A stretch of 64,000 bases of DNA from Cerrena zonata (taxonomy: Eukaryota; Basidiomycota; Agaricomycetes; Polyporales; Cerrenaceae), in the NCBI GenBank assembly GCA_038087015.1, contig JASBNA010000018.1, positions 310,001-374,000 on the forward strand, in the 5' to 3' direction. Within the stretch, counting starts at the first letter, position 1. Each line of letters starts with the position of its first letter. A program made the translations under genes and the position numbers. The notes under the pieces were generated by a model. The model was not told the origin of the DNA. It did not search any database and saw nothing but the letters and a program-made list of their open reading frames with translations. Shown here piece by piece: positions 32,221 to 43,573 of the stretch.

Positions 32221-33789
32221 ATTCCTTGGAAAAGAGGACCTTGCATACAAATCCTAATCGCGAAGGCCTCGCGATGCAAACCCTTCTTGCTGACACTTCC
32301 CTCAAAAGCGACCCGATCTGTCTCCTCGCAGGACACGACAATCCCGTGGAAGTGTATGACGAGTGAGTTTCGCCTTCAACTTATTGTAGTGCGCTGGCCA
32401 ACTTTTCCTCATCTTCGTTCTTTTACTCTATGTCATATACCCCATCCATGCACAACCTAGTTTCTATTCGGTCAACCTGCGAGTTTGCGTTCCATACTCG
32501 CACCTACCCAACTCTGAAGGAAAGGCTCGATGGGAAATATCCCGACATTGCCTTACGCGCTTTTGCAACCGCCTTGTTATAAACCTGGAGTATGAGCAAT
32601 GTCACGATTACCGTGCACTCGAGACACAGAATGACCACCCTGCATGCGGCTGCAGAAGCCAGCGACTAGACAACCAACGTCACAGACATTGAAACCTTCT
32701 CGATATCTAATGCACTGTACTGTCAACCATCGATGCATCCCCTCTCATCATCGACTATGGACATCCAACTCAGCATCGCATGTTATATGGCCTCGACACA
32801 CCAACCTTGAACCAAATCTCCATGTAAGGTGTCATGGATTTCTACGATCATTGTCAATGGTCTTTCATCAAGCATATTTCGAGTGTCCTCCCGTCGACTT
32901 CACATATCGAAGAACGCACAGGAGCTTCCGGACTGCTCTCAGTCCGTATCCTTTCGGAATCACCAATACATTTCGAGATCTACGACTACATCCTTATCCT
33001 CATCTATTACGCTCCGCATCCAAGTCGACCTAGTACTCATCGCTCTTCATGTCCTCTTGGTTGCGACGTTCAAGATTTGTACGTCTAGATCTCTTGATCC
33101 ATTTCCAACTCTGCCGTCAGACTAAATACACAGAATCATATTTCTCAGATTCTACTGTACCTGTGCCAAGTGTTATTTAGAGATAAATTAATATATTTTA
33201 GCTAGGCGAATGTCTAAGACGATTAAGGGTATGATATATACAGTGTATTGCTTTTGGAATCCAGTTTGAATTTATTCTATATGTCCAAGCCGCCGTTGGC
33301 TAGATGGCAGTACCTTCGACGGTCTCGAGCACAAACGAAGGCAGACCATTTGACCGCATAGACAGGCCGAAGCACAAAGGGATGTCTTCGGTCGGATCCA
33401 AACATGGGTAGGGTCCAGTATCATTTAGACCGATGAACAACCACATCGAAAGTGATTGTCGTCTTGGGACCAAGGGAGGACGGGGTTCAAAAAGTCCGAC
33501 ATATCCAAGAACTGTCAGAGAGTTATCCAAGTAGGGAGTTTGATTTTCGTTCCCACCGAAGGGTGCCATGTGGCTAGGCAGAATGCACTTCAAAAGAATC
33601 TTCGTAAATGTGTTTGCTCGCCTGTATTTATCTTGGCTATAACCTGCATTCCCTGTGCTTGAATGACGAAGGAACGAATGAGCTCATGCTTTGATGAACT
33701 TATTCGTGCGTCATTATGACCTTGCTCGTCGTTACCACATTTGCTAGGAGGGGTCAGCTTCCACGGAACGAATATCTAAGAATGTGGAC

Positions 33790-34500
33790 AATTCGACAAG
33801 GAGCTCGGCACGTACCTTCTGCCAAGATGACGGTCCCCACTTCTCCTCCCACACAGCCCAATAGCATCACCTCTGCCTCGAGGCCCCACTACTAAGCCGA
33901 CCACCGAATACTTCGATTAGGCGGGAGCACCATCGCCGGCACGAGAATTGTAACGTCGACAAGAAGTATTTATTGCACCCGAGCGGAGTAGGAAGTCGAC
34001 GAGGGATAGGATTGCGTGAACGGCGGAGTGGTAGATACGCCAGTTGGAGTGACAAGGGGCAATAGCATGACCGACTCAAGATTTGGAGCCTTGGTACGGA
34101 GAATCTTTAGAATAAACATATCATGAGAGGTAAGAACATCGAAGAAGCTGCGTCTGAATGAGGAGGGATCATTTCACACGCACGGAGTTCTTCAGTCATG
34201 AAAAAGTGCCGTAAGATAGTGGAGACTGAGGTTGAGAGGAAGGAATGCGTTGTTGTCGAGTTGTGATATGTACAGTAGGGTTATTGATGATATACGTCGA
34301 CATGTATTGATTCGGGCAGAGCGATTGAGAGGAATACGAGCATAAAAAGAGGGATGAGGGTAGCGAGTGAATGAAGCGAATGGTCAACAAATTTCGAGAG
34401 ACGTACCTAGTGATATTCCGACTCCGACTCCATACCAGAAGCTCGCTCTCTTTCCTCTCACTCTATCTGGGTCACTGACCCTCCGACGACCGTTGGACCT
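33790..34500. repeat. Dispersed repeat, matches 39525-40260 and 42300-42700
   Basis: Shared blocks are CCCCACTTCTCC near the left, a central GTTGCGATATGTAC-type block, and TTCGAGAGACGTAC(C/A)T followed by CACTCTATC at the right. Three copies in the same orientation with 65-80% identity by eye. Confidence 0.65.
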
Positions 34501-35099
34501 ATATTGACGGCTGTAGATTTAGTACAGAGAAAAACGGCTATTCTAAGAGGGATACACGCAGGTTTCAAGGGTTGAGGTCCTAAAGAGAGAATATTGACAC
34601 ACATTGAGGATGAATATCATGAGCGGACAGAGTTTCATCGAAGGTCGCCGGGCGAGTTATCGACGGCGGAACTTCAGTACTCCGCACAACGAAAGTAGCA
34701 TATTAGAGTGGATCGATCGAGCAGCTTATGTTGGTACGTCGACTCTGAAAGTATATTCGAGCAGACTGTAAGTGATCTGGCGGTATACAAGGCTTTCAAA
34801 AGGACGTACATACTAGTATGAGACTCGATCGCTATGACGGATCCCCTCGTCTGCGAGTACGGCGCGTGATGGTAGCGTAAGATGTAGATGTGAGAGCAAG
34901 TTAGTTTAGTTGAGGCCTTGGTGGGATATGGTACCGTAGAATTATAGTTGCATAGAAGTGGTTTCGGTGAAAGACTCGCTACGGATCCTGCTAGGAGAGA
35001 ACCATCGGACGAGCAATTGGAGGAAGGAACATACGTCGATCTTCGTGATTATAAAGTCCTAGAGACTGGGGAGAGGATATCCACGAAGGACTGCTGGTG

Positions 35100-35470
35100 G
35101 TGACTACCGTAAGGGCAAAGGGAGTACTGAGTCGATACGGGAGATGCATACTAGAGAGACCGGGAAACTAGATATTGACAGAACATATGAGGTGACTCGG
35201 AGAAAGCAGAAGAGAAACTGGTACCAGTATACTACTACTTGTTGCCCAAGTCGGCATCTGATAGACATTGTAGATCGAGAACCTCGAGGTATTAGAAGCG
35301 GTCCAGGTATTCGATGGCGAGTAGCTCGGAGTGAGAAGGTGAGCAGAACATCGAGGACAAGGAAGGGTCGGCGATCGAAACCGGGCGTCAGGATATGATC
35401 GGAGCACCGACCACTCCACTCCTGCTCATCTCTTGCTTCTATCTCTCCGAACATGACGCTCGATTTTGAT
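35100..35470. repeat. Dispersed repeat, matches 43320-43565
   Basis: Shared blocks include TTGCCC(A/G)AGTCGGC followed by CTGATAG(A/G)CAT, GTAGATCGAGAACCTCG and GCGTCAGG. The pair lies at the same distance from the 34700-34870/42930-43085 match, so these are parts of one longer element. Confidence 0.7.
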
Positions 35471-35539
35471 TCGCTTGAGCTGGAAGTCTATGCTTGATAA
35501 ATCTAGTTGCGTTTTCTCCTGAGCTCTCCGTCAGGGAAA

Positions 35540-36425
35540 CGCAAGTAAGAGGACCCGGGCATCCCACCTCGATCAACTCCTCTTCCTCCTGCTGTCTCCA
35601 CTCCAACAACCACCTCAAGTCATAGAACGGACTAGTCCATGTCTTACTAACCAAATGCCTACAATGCATAGACACATACCACGTACGGGAAACTAGAATT
35701 TCTGTCTCCTGTTGCTTCCTCACCTCGTGCGTGCCCCTGGACTTCGGTCTACAGATGGGGTACCTCATGTGAGCCCACTTTTGCTTCACACTTGTCGATC
35801 GCTGTCGGTAGTCTATCAATCTCTCCCCTACCTACGCAAGACGATTCTGATCGCGAATATCGATTCGTGTCCTCGGTTCCTCGCAACTACTAGGCTCTTA
35901 TGTTCCCTCCAAACACCTTCCCTTGCGACGGTCCTTTGCGCTTTCTCCTCACCGAATACGCTTCCCATTATCCTCACCCACGCCGATGTATCTTGTCGTA
36001 ATATCTCAAGCCTCTGAGTGGACCACCTCGTGCTAGCGAGTGTTTTGATTGAAACTCTTTTTGCTCGTAGCAGACGACAATCGAGCCTCTTAAGCACTAA
36101 CAGTATAAGCTCGAAATAGACCTATGCCACCATAGCCTATACACTCACCCAGTTCGGAGTGGACCAATCTTAAAGATGCTACTTTGCTGCTACGGACTGC
36201 ATACGTGTCTCATGCTGTCTCCCCCTTTCCATCGTTGTCTTGCTTCGAGAATAAGAGACTCAAGCTCTACACCTGCCGATCTTCATCATAGAAGCCCAAA
36301 CCCTCAAACCTAACCTCATTCGGCTCTTTCTTGAGGTGACGTCTGTCGAGATATGCCTCTCTACCAACGGAGGGCAATTGGTGACAGGATAGAGCGGAAA
36401 GGAGGATAGTGAGTTTCTACCGAGT
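35540..36425. repeat. Dispersed repeat, copy 2 of pair with 20400-21385
   Basis: Block order and spacing follow the copy at 20400-21385. Both show CTCCAACAA, the ACGCAAG..GATTCTGATC block and a right-hand GATAGAGCGGA block. Confidence 0.6.
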
Positions 36426-36719
36426 CAACATAGCCTCACGTACACCGTTCTAGATGTGATTTCTTCACTGACACGCTTCTTTCAAGATATCCTTACCAAA
36501 GATTTTGTGGGGTATATGCGTACCATAACCTACCGTACACTACACCGGGCTCATCATATCAGGGTCTCGAGCCATCCCGTGTTCCACAGTGCTCTACATA
36601 AAGTTCAACCCCGCCCATTCAAACTCAAGTCCGTTAGGTTGCCGTGAGGGAGATAGGCACGCTGAAGAGGCCAGTGGAGACGTGAGGAGGGATATACAAG
36701 GTGTGAGGTTAGCCGAGTT

Positions 36720-37125
36720 CCCAGTGCCTGTTCCCCAAGTCGACGCATGGGATGGAAGTAGTGACTGTAGTTGAGAGTAGAGCGAGTAGAATGTCGGCGA
36801 GGAGGAAGAGTTGGCGATCGAGCCTCATGATCGGGAACTTCGCGAGCACTGATTACTACTCTTCTCTTGCTTGTATCTCTCTGAAATAAACCTCGAGCTC
36901 GATTCGCCTGAACCTGAAGGCGTCGATTAACTATATGCTCTCTATCCTCTACCTTGGCTAGCTTCATGCTTACCTCGTTTCCCCGATCACTTTGCTTATC
37001 CTGCATCCTTGTGCCTTCAACTCTACATCCCCCCTCTACCGATTTCTAGTGTTCTCGAAAACTACGTGTTTTCTCTCAGACCTCTCAATTCTTTTCTCTC
37101 CTACCTTTCCGACACTCATCATGCG
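36720..37125. repeat. Dispersed repeat, matches 27690-28080
   Basis: Best-conserved pair in the window: the first ~165 bp differ at only about one base in ten. It lies immediately 3' of the lectin gene. Confidence 0.75.
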
Positions 37126-37302
37126 CCAGGCCCTCATTGTGCTCCACCTGACGAAACACATGTGCTGATTGATGTCGAGACCACTACTATTACATTGGCA
37201 AGATTGCAGTATGAGGAAAAGAGCAATTGAGAGGAAGTGATTGGTGAGGAGATGAGATCCGTGGTAAATGTTGTAAGTGTAAAGACATCCTTTCTACCGA
37301 CA

Positions 37303-38169
37303 CTATTGATCGAAGGCGACAAAAACTGCTTCAGCACCATACAGAATAGTATCATCCCAACTATCGATATTCCAGGTCAATCCGTTCATCGACACATTGC
37401 TGGTGTACGCCTTGACCCGAAGGTCCGTTTCGTTGCTAACGTTGAGCATATTGAGTGCAGTGAATACCTTGGGCTTGTTCCAGAACTCACGTCCCGCAAA
37501 GGGGGCATACGAACTATGCTGGTGGCGTGGCGGACTCCGGCAGACATCATCTGTGCTAAATGTCCCGCTGTAGATGTCTGTTCTATTGCCAGAGTACGCT
37601 AGCCATGCTGCGGTACCACATAAGAGTTCGGTGTCCGACCACGTATCGATATTGATGGTGAAACCTGAACAAGTGATATTGGTGGCCTTGGTAATGACGC
37701 GACAGTCGTGCGCAGGGTTGGTAGAGATGGCCTCAAGCCAGACAACAACCTTAGGGGTTGACGAATACGAACGTGCAAACCGGATCTGGCGGGCGGTCGA
37801 CTGCTGTGGTCGTGACATGAGGTGGTCTTCTAGGGTGTCAAACCTGCCACATTGGAGGTCTGGATCGTCTCGTGCAATGGCAAGCCATGAGCATTCGGGA
37901 TTGTATTGATTGCCAATGGTACCTTCCCATGATTCCAGAGCGATTTTTGTATGGTAGGACGAGACTTCAAAGATACTGCATCGAATGCGGGGGATGTTTA
38001 AATGCAGGGTACTAATACCCAGCAGTATTTTTGGTGGTACGGGCTTGAAACCGAAGCCACTGAAGGAGATATAATCGGTATTGTCACAATAGAACCCGCC
38101 GAACTCGGACTCGGTCTTAGCAGGGAAGGTACCCGTCTGTACATTTGCAACAGGTGTTCTGTTCGACAT
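37303..38169 (-). CDS. Triple H-type lectin domain protein (288 residues)
   Basis: A single minus-strand frame from an ATG at 38169 (MSNRTPVANV) to 37303; an in-frame upstream ATG at 38223 is less likely. Three H-type lectin-like units follow one another. Unit 1 (about 10-100) is the most diverged. Unit 2 (about 110-195) has IRFARSYSSTPKVVVWLEAI, a DCRVITKATNITCSGFTINI stretch and TWSDTELL. Unit 3 (about 210-288) has PFAGREFWNKPKVFTALNML, LRVKAYTSNVSMNGLTWNI and SWDDTILYGAEAVFVAF. H-type lectins (named after Helix pomatia agglutinin) bind GalNAc/galactose. No signal peptide is seen, as in many fungal cytoplasmic defence lectins; a role against nematodes or insects is possible but not shown here. 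Confidence 0.85.
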   Translation of the reverse strand: MSNRTPVANVQTGTFPAKTESEFGGFYCDNTDYISFSGFGFKPVPPKILLGISTLHLNIPRIRCSIFEVSSYHTKIALESWEGTIGNQYNPECSWLAIARDDPDLQCGRFDTLEDHLMSRPQQSTARQIRFARSYSSTPKVVVWLEAISTNPAHDCRVITKATNITCSGFTINIDTWSDTELLCGTAAWLAYSGNRTDIYSGTFSTDDVCRSPPRHQHSSYAPFAGREFWNKPKVFTALNMLNVSNETDLRVKAYTSNVSMNGLTWNIDSWDDTILYGAEAVFVAFDQ

Positions 38170-39524
38170 CTTCACTGGGTACCGAAGCATCAGTTCTGAG
38201 AGACAATACCTCGGGATGATCATCCCAGCACGAGACGATGCATACCTATTGGCAGATAACTTTGTTCACTATACTGAGTGATTTAGACAATATTGACTGT
38301 CCTCAGCTAGCATGACATAAGAGTATCAGGATTAATCTTGTCGCATTCAAAAGGATAACTGACCACTAGACTATGGACAATGGGGGTACGGTCAACAGTG
38401 AGCGTAAGATGAGACGATTGATAACAATGCGGTAGAGGCAAGGTGTATCCGGAGGGCTCCTTTATAAGAACATGCTGTAATGTAAGTTTACGGGCTGTAA
38501 CGTAAGTTTACGGTGGCGTTGAGCGTCGATAGAAACACTAACCTCTCGAAACCTAAATTTAAAATAAGAATCAGCATGTCAGCCATGGAAAATGCATACC
38601 AAGGCTGCGGATCGATTCGGCATCACGATCCCCTCATCGCTCTACCTCGTTCAAAATGTGTCGCAGGTTTGTTAGTTGTTATTTTTTACTGATGCTTTCC
38701 GCGCAAAGATAAAGTGGTCCCAGGTGAACATTTCCCAACCACAAGTGAAGCATGCATGACCGACGAGAATTGAAACAGAGGTCTGATATTCAAAAAGACA
38801 AATCTAGTCAAGAAGAAATATCATGATTTTTCTTGTAACGGAGATCGTCCATATAGTCTGAGCGTTACGACGCGACTAGGACAGACTGGCTAGGCATTTT
38901 TTTCGTAGAACAATGTCAAAATGCATGCAATTGGAGAATCAAAACAAGACTCACATGATGAAGAACTCGGAAATACACTAAGCGAAGCACTCAGCACCGG
39001 GCGCGGGTCTCCATTCCTAGTAATTGACAAGGTAGAGCGCAGACCAGTTCGCAGGTGCACACCTTCAAAAATGATTCCGAGTATCCACCCAAGCTTGAAG
39101 AGTCGTTCACCAAGTAGTGGTTGAGGATGGATAGAGGGCCAAATAGTTTTGATCCTAGATTTCTGACTAGTTTTCCAAGTCTGTGCGAGAACTTGAAGAT
39201 ACATTGAACGAGATACCATAAAACCTTTGTAACCAAGGCAATATCGAGATAAGTAGCACGGGAGCGAGCCAAGTGGCACCCAATACACCAATGTACGTGT
39301 GTGTAAAATAACGACAAGACATATGTATCGTCAATGTCCGCATTGATGGACTTTCAACACCAATATAACAAGATATCCTCGGTCGAGACATATCGAGAAC
39401 TGGCAAAATGAGAAAGACATTCATGAGATCAATAGTTAGCTCGAGAATATGCGAGGAAATGAATCCGAGTCAAGAACACGCAAGCACCCCTAATACTCAC
39501 AATCAGCTTTCATGAAACGAGTAC

Positions 39525-40260
39525 CCAAGGTACGTACCTGCTGCAAAGATGACTTCTGGTCCCCACTTCTCCCCTCCCACCTCATTCTACGCCATCAAAC
39601 AACCTCCCTCTCGAGCCCTGTCACTCATAACCAGGGAATATTTCGAATAGTCCGGATCGACGTCGCCTACATGAGGATTAGAACGTTGGCTAGTATTGGT
39701 CTTTTGTCCAAGCCGAACGATTATGTATGAAGTTGATGAGGGCAAGCATTGATGTGCAGGCGAGTCGAAGATGGGCTGTTGAGGTTATTAGAAAGGGGTA
39801 ATGATCAATGCGATGCTTGACTCCTTGTTACGGAGAACTTGTGGTAATCGTCCTACCACGAAAGGTGTCTGGGCAACAAACAGCCTACGTTTGAATGACG
39901 AGGATGAATGGCATACGGCAGAGTTCACGAGAGGGTATCGTAGAATATGAGGATTGGGTTGAAACTCTGAGAGGGGAGATGTTCATCGTCTAGTTGCGAT
40001 ATGTACGTCAGGTTTGCTGCTAGTAGGCGTAGACATGATATAGTCGTAGATACTGTTAGGGAAGCGATAGGATATAAGTACATGAATATAGAAGGGGCAA
40101 TAAGGGTAGGGAACGAGAGGAGGGAGGGTTCGAGAAGGTTCGAGAGACGTACATTGTATATTTCCACTCCAGAAAACTTTGACATTCTCGCTTCCACTCT
40201 ATACGGATTACTACTCTCTGATGATCGCCAGAGGCCGCCGACCGATATTGGGAATGATAA
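39525..40260. repeat. Dispersed repeat, second copy of the 33790-34500 family
   Basis: Begins at the same CCCCACTTCTCC block as the copy at 33790 and ends after the TTCGAGAGACGTAC block. It continues rightward into sequence repeated at 42015, which sugg​ests a longer element. Confidence 0.65.
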
Positions 40261-40354
40261 GTTTCGTACTGAAAAAGGCCAGGTTACGAACGATACAGTG
40301 AGACTTGAAGTTCTCGAAAGAGGATCGGAACAGTGCGTCTTGAGCAGGGTTATT

Positions 40355-40615
40355 GAGAATATGTTTCGGATAGACTCTGAGCACAAGATTTATACCGACT
40401 AATAGAGATAGTCGATAGGTAAAGGAAGTCCGGGGAAGCTACTAGCACGAGACAGGACCGTGTTCGTAGTCTGTAGTGAAAAAGGCACCTCAAAGCGGAT
40501 GGATCGCGTGGCTTATGGTATTACAGGCATCATTCGAGTTATACAGATTGTCGACGATTTAGTGAGCGCAAAGAGATTCGGAAGAGACATGCAGATATCG
40601 AGACTACAAATACGA
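40355..40615. repeat. Dispersed repeat, matches 42015-42265
   Basis: Nearly the same sequence occurs at both sites, including AGGAAGTCCGGGGAAGCTA, ACGAGACAGGACCGTGTTCG and AAAGCGGATGGATCGCG. Identity by eye is about 85%, the second-best pair here. Confidence 0.75.
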
Positions 40616-41429
40616 TACATTATCATTAAATAAGAGGGAAACGTAGAGTAGGCAGTATGCCAATCCATGCCGGGGCTACATAGGGTATGTTTGTCCTCGT
40701 AGAGGAAAGGCTTTGAGGAAGGAGTTGATACTGCCAGAGGAGAGTCAACAGAGATGAGGCAACTGCGGGAAAAGAGTGCAGGACGACGTTTGTGGTAGCC
40801 TTGAAGCCAGGAAGGTGAGATGGACTTGATGTTCAGAGGGTGCGAGCTCCTAATGCTTAGACTTTTTGCCCAAGTCGATTCGTCGATGCCTGAGAGACAC
40901 AAACTACTGTAGCTGGGAGCAGAGAGAGAGAACATTGTTGAGAGAGTCGGCGATCGAGGCATCCACGGGCCGCATCAGGCGACGATCGGGACTTGGAGGA
41001 GCACTGACCGGTACTGACCACTCCTACTCATGTCCTGCTTATATCTCTCTGAACACAAAGCTCGAGCTCGATTCGCCTGAGCCTGCCGTCTTCTATGGTA
41101 TTACTGTGTTCTCTCCTCCGCCCTGGGCTTCATCTTTGCTCGTCCTGCGCCCTTCTACTACTTGCCAAATTACGTCGCTTGTGCCTTCAACTTCTGGTCA
41201 ACCCTCCTCTACTCAGTTCTAACGTTGTCGAAAATGTCAATGTTCTATCAATCTCTAGATCACTCTTCTATTAACAGTTTCTCATCTAAATTTGGCTTGT
41301 CCTTTCCTCCCCCAACACTCGCTCCAAATATGCAGGTCCTTACCATATATCACACCCGAGGAACCCATACTTATCAGAGGCAGAGCTACCTGACGACTCC
41401 TAAGAGACACGCTTCTAGATTTCTGCCGT

Positions 41430-41720
41430 TAGGATAAGAGGCATGTGCTAGAGACCTCATTGTATGTAAGTCCCCGGTGTCTCGACTTTGCTGATCATTT
41501 TTCCTACACCTACTTCCACCGTTTACCTTCTTGATGCCTGCTGTCGCGTGCTTTCCTCCAGCCAGACATAACTCACTGAACATATCTCCCTCTCTCTTTC
41601 TGCCAGCACTTGCCCTAAAGGTGGACGCTCTTGACACATGCCTCATTCGGCGAATTCTCCAAAGTATAATAGGCAGCTCATACGACGGTTGGAAAAGTAG
41701 ATCTTATACACCAAGGAGGC
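41430..41720. repeat. Dispersed repeat, matches 31870-32220
   Basis: Shared blocks and order as described for the copy at 31870. Confidence 0.65.
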
Positions 41721-42014
41721 GTCATGTTCAAGTAAGTCCTTCACACTGACATTGATCTCAAAAATCAACCTAACGTCTCCTAGTAAGACACGAACATCAT
41801 GTAGAAGCGTACGAGTTAATCTCGCCTGAAACTTCTCAAAGTACGCTGATACACTTTTCATCTCTTGTCTTTTACTCTAGACCGTATACCCCATTCAATA
41901 TCATGAACAACCGAGCCGTTGTTCGATCACTCTCAGGCTGAGGTCTCGCCTTCCCAACCCCCAACACCTACCGATGGGGTACATATCCCGTCATCAACTT
42001 ACACGCCCTGCAGT

Positions 42015-42265
42015 CCATTAAGAGTATGTTCCGGGTAGACTCTGAGCACGAGATCTATACCAGGAAGTCCGGGGAAGCTAGTACGAGACAGGACCGTGTT
42101 CGTAGTCTGTAACGAAAAAAAGAACTTCAAAGCGGATGGATCGCGCGGCTTATGGTGTTATATCTACTTTGAAGATGTCTCTCAAGTTATGCAGGTTGTC
42201 AACGATCTGGCAAGCGCAAAGAGTTTTGGAAGAGACATGTGGCAGATATCGAGACCCGATCGTCT
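42015..42265. repeat. Dispersed repeat, matches 40355-40615
   Basis: Second copy of the AGGAAGTCCGGGGAAGCTA-containing repeat. It continues to the right into a third copy of the 33790/39525 family at 42300-42700. Confidence 0.75.
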
Positions 42266-42929
42266 CGATGTGATCCGCGGGAAAGACTCGGGAAAGACAT
42301 GAGTACGAATCTAGATGGAATGACAAAAGAGCATCGGAATGATTGAATGCTTGATTCAATAGCACAGAGTGTCTTTGAAAGCACTGTACCACAGCACGAT
42401 GAGTCATGAGAACCCTGAGGAACATGCGTTCTACATGGCGAATTTGATGGGTGCAGAGTCTATCGAGCACCAAGGAATACGGGAGAGCATCGTAGAGCGG
42501 CTTGAGACTCCGAGATAGACAGATATTGGGTGTTTGATTGGGATACAATTATAGTACACGTATACACAGGGAGCTAGTGAAACGAGTTTCGACTTTCGAG
42601 AGACGTACCTGGTGATAGTCCGACCCTTACTCCGTAGCGAAAGCTCTTTCATCCCTCCCACTCTATCTAGGTGACTGACTCCCCAACCAGATCGACGACT
42701 AGAGGTTTGGTGTTGAAGAAAGTGGCCATGTCAAGAGTAACTAGATTTCCACAGAAAGACGATCGACAAAGCTATAGGTTGATTATCGTGAGTTGAGCCG
42801 TTGAACAGAGTTTCGGGAAAGACCATCGAGGGAGGAATCGACGGCAAATCATGGGTAGAGGTTGTCGAGAGCAGGGGGATAGCGTCAGGCATGAATCAGG
42901 TTTGTAGTTTACACAAGCAAAGTAGCAAT

Positions 42930-43565
42930 GGTGGTATGTCTCCTCCGAAAGTAAAACCGCACGAACTGTAAGTGATCTAGATATATACAAGAGCTTCAGA
43001 AGGACATACGACTTGATCGTCTCGATGGATTCCCCCATCTGCAAGCACGGTGCGCCATGCGGAAGACGTGGACCAACGAGTAGGTCAATCGGGACGAAGG
43101 CTTGGTGTGGCATGGTACTGTACAGTTTTCCTTGTGTCAGAATGATTTTGGCGAAGGAGTCCGAATGGATATGGGAGAGAGCAGTTAGACGTACAAGAAA
43201 GTGTTTGTGACTGGGGTCTTAGAGGTGGGTGAAGGACTACCGACGGGGAAATGAAGAATGGATAAATGCTGAGTTGACACACGACGGGTATACCAGAGAG
43301 AGACTGGTAGACAAGACTTTGGACGTTATACGATGACTTGGAGGGAGCAAACAGACGAGAATGCCTGAGTCGGTCCAGTAGTTGTTGCCCGAGTCGGCGC
43401 CTGATAGGCATAGTAGATCGAGAACCTCGGGGTGTATGAGGCGGAGCGCGTCATCGATGGCGAGTAGCTCGGAGTGAGAGAATCAGAGTGAGCAGAACAT
43501 TGAGGAGGAGGAAGAGTCGACGATCGAGAGCCGGGCGTCAGGTTACGATCGTGTAACGATCGCAT
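42930..43565. repeat. Dispersed repeat, matches 34700-34870 and 35100-35470
   Basis: Contains CTGTAAGTGATCT followed by AAGGACATAC and a GATCGTCTCGATGGATTCCC block, colinear with 34760-34850, then the GTAGATCGAGAACCTCG block colinear with 35272. It stops at the left boundary of the Ulp1-bearing transposon. Confidence 0.7.
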
Positions 43566-43573
43566 GACCGAAT

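Larger units (their letters stand above)
30795..37302. other. 6.5-kb gene-free block of diverged repeats
   Basis: No frame here has splice, motif or family support. Much of the block matches other parts of the window: 31870-32220 to 41430-41720, 33790-34500 to 39525-40260 and 42300-42700, 34700-34870 to 42930-43085, 35100-35470 to 43320-43565, 35540-36425 to 20400-21385, 36720-37125 to 27690-28080. It appears to be an accumulation of old copies of one or a few non-coding elements. Confidence 0.6.
38170..43565. other. 5.4-kb gene-free block, mostly dispersed repeats
   Basis: 38170-38900 is the lectin's upstream region and includes a ~20-bp near-tandem GTAA(T/C)GTAAGTTTACGG pair at about 38472-38515. 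Overlapping minus frames at 38890-39424 include a hydrophobic stretch but no consistent gene. From about 39520 to 43565 the sequence matches other repeat copies in the window. No functional transposon gene was found in it. Confidence 0.5.

Noticed and set aside
38890..39424. Overlapping minus-strand frames with a hydrophobic segment
   Set aside because: Three frames overlap, none has splice support, and the region borders a dispersed repeat.
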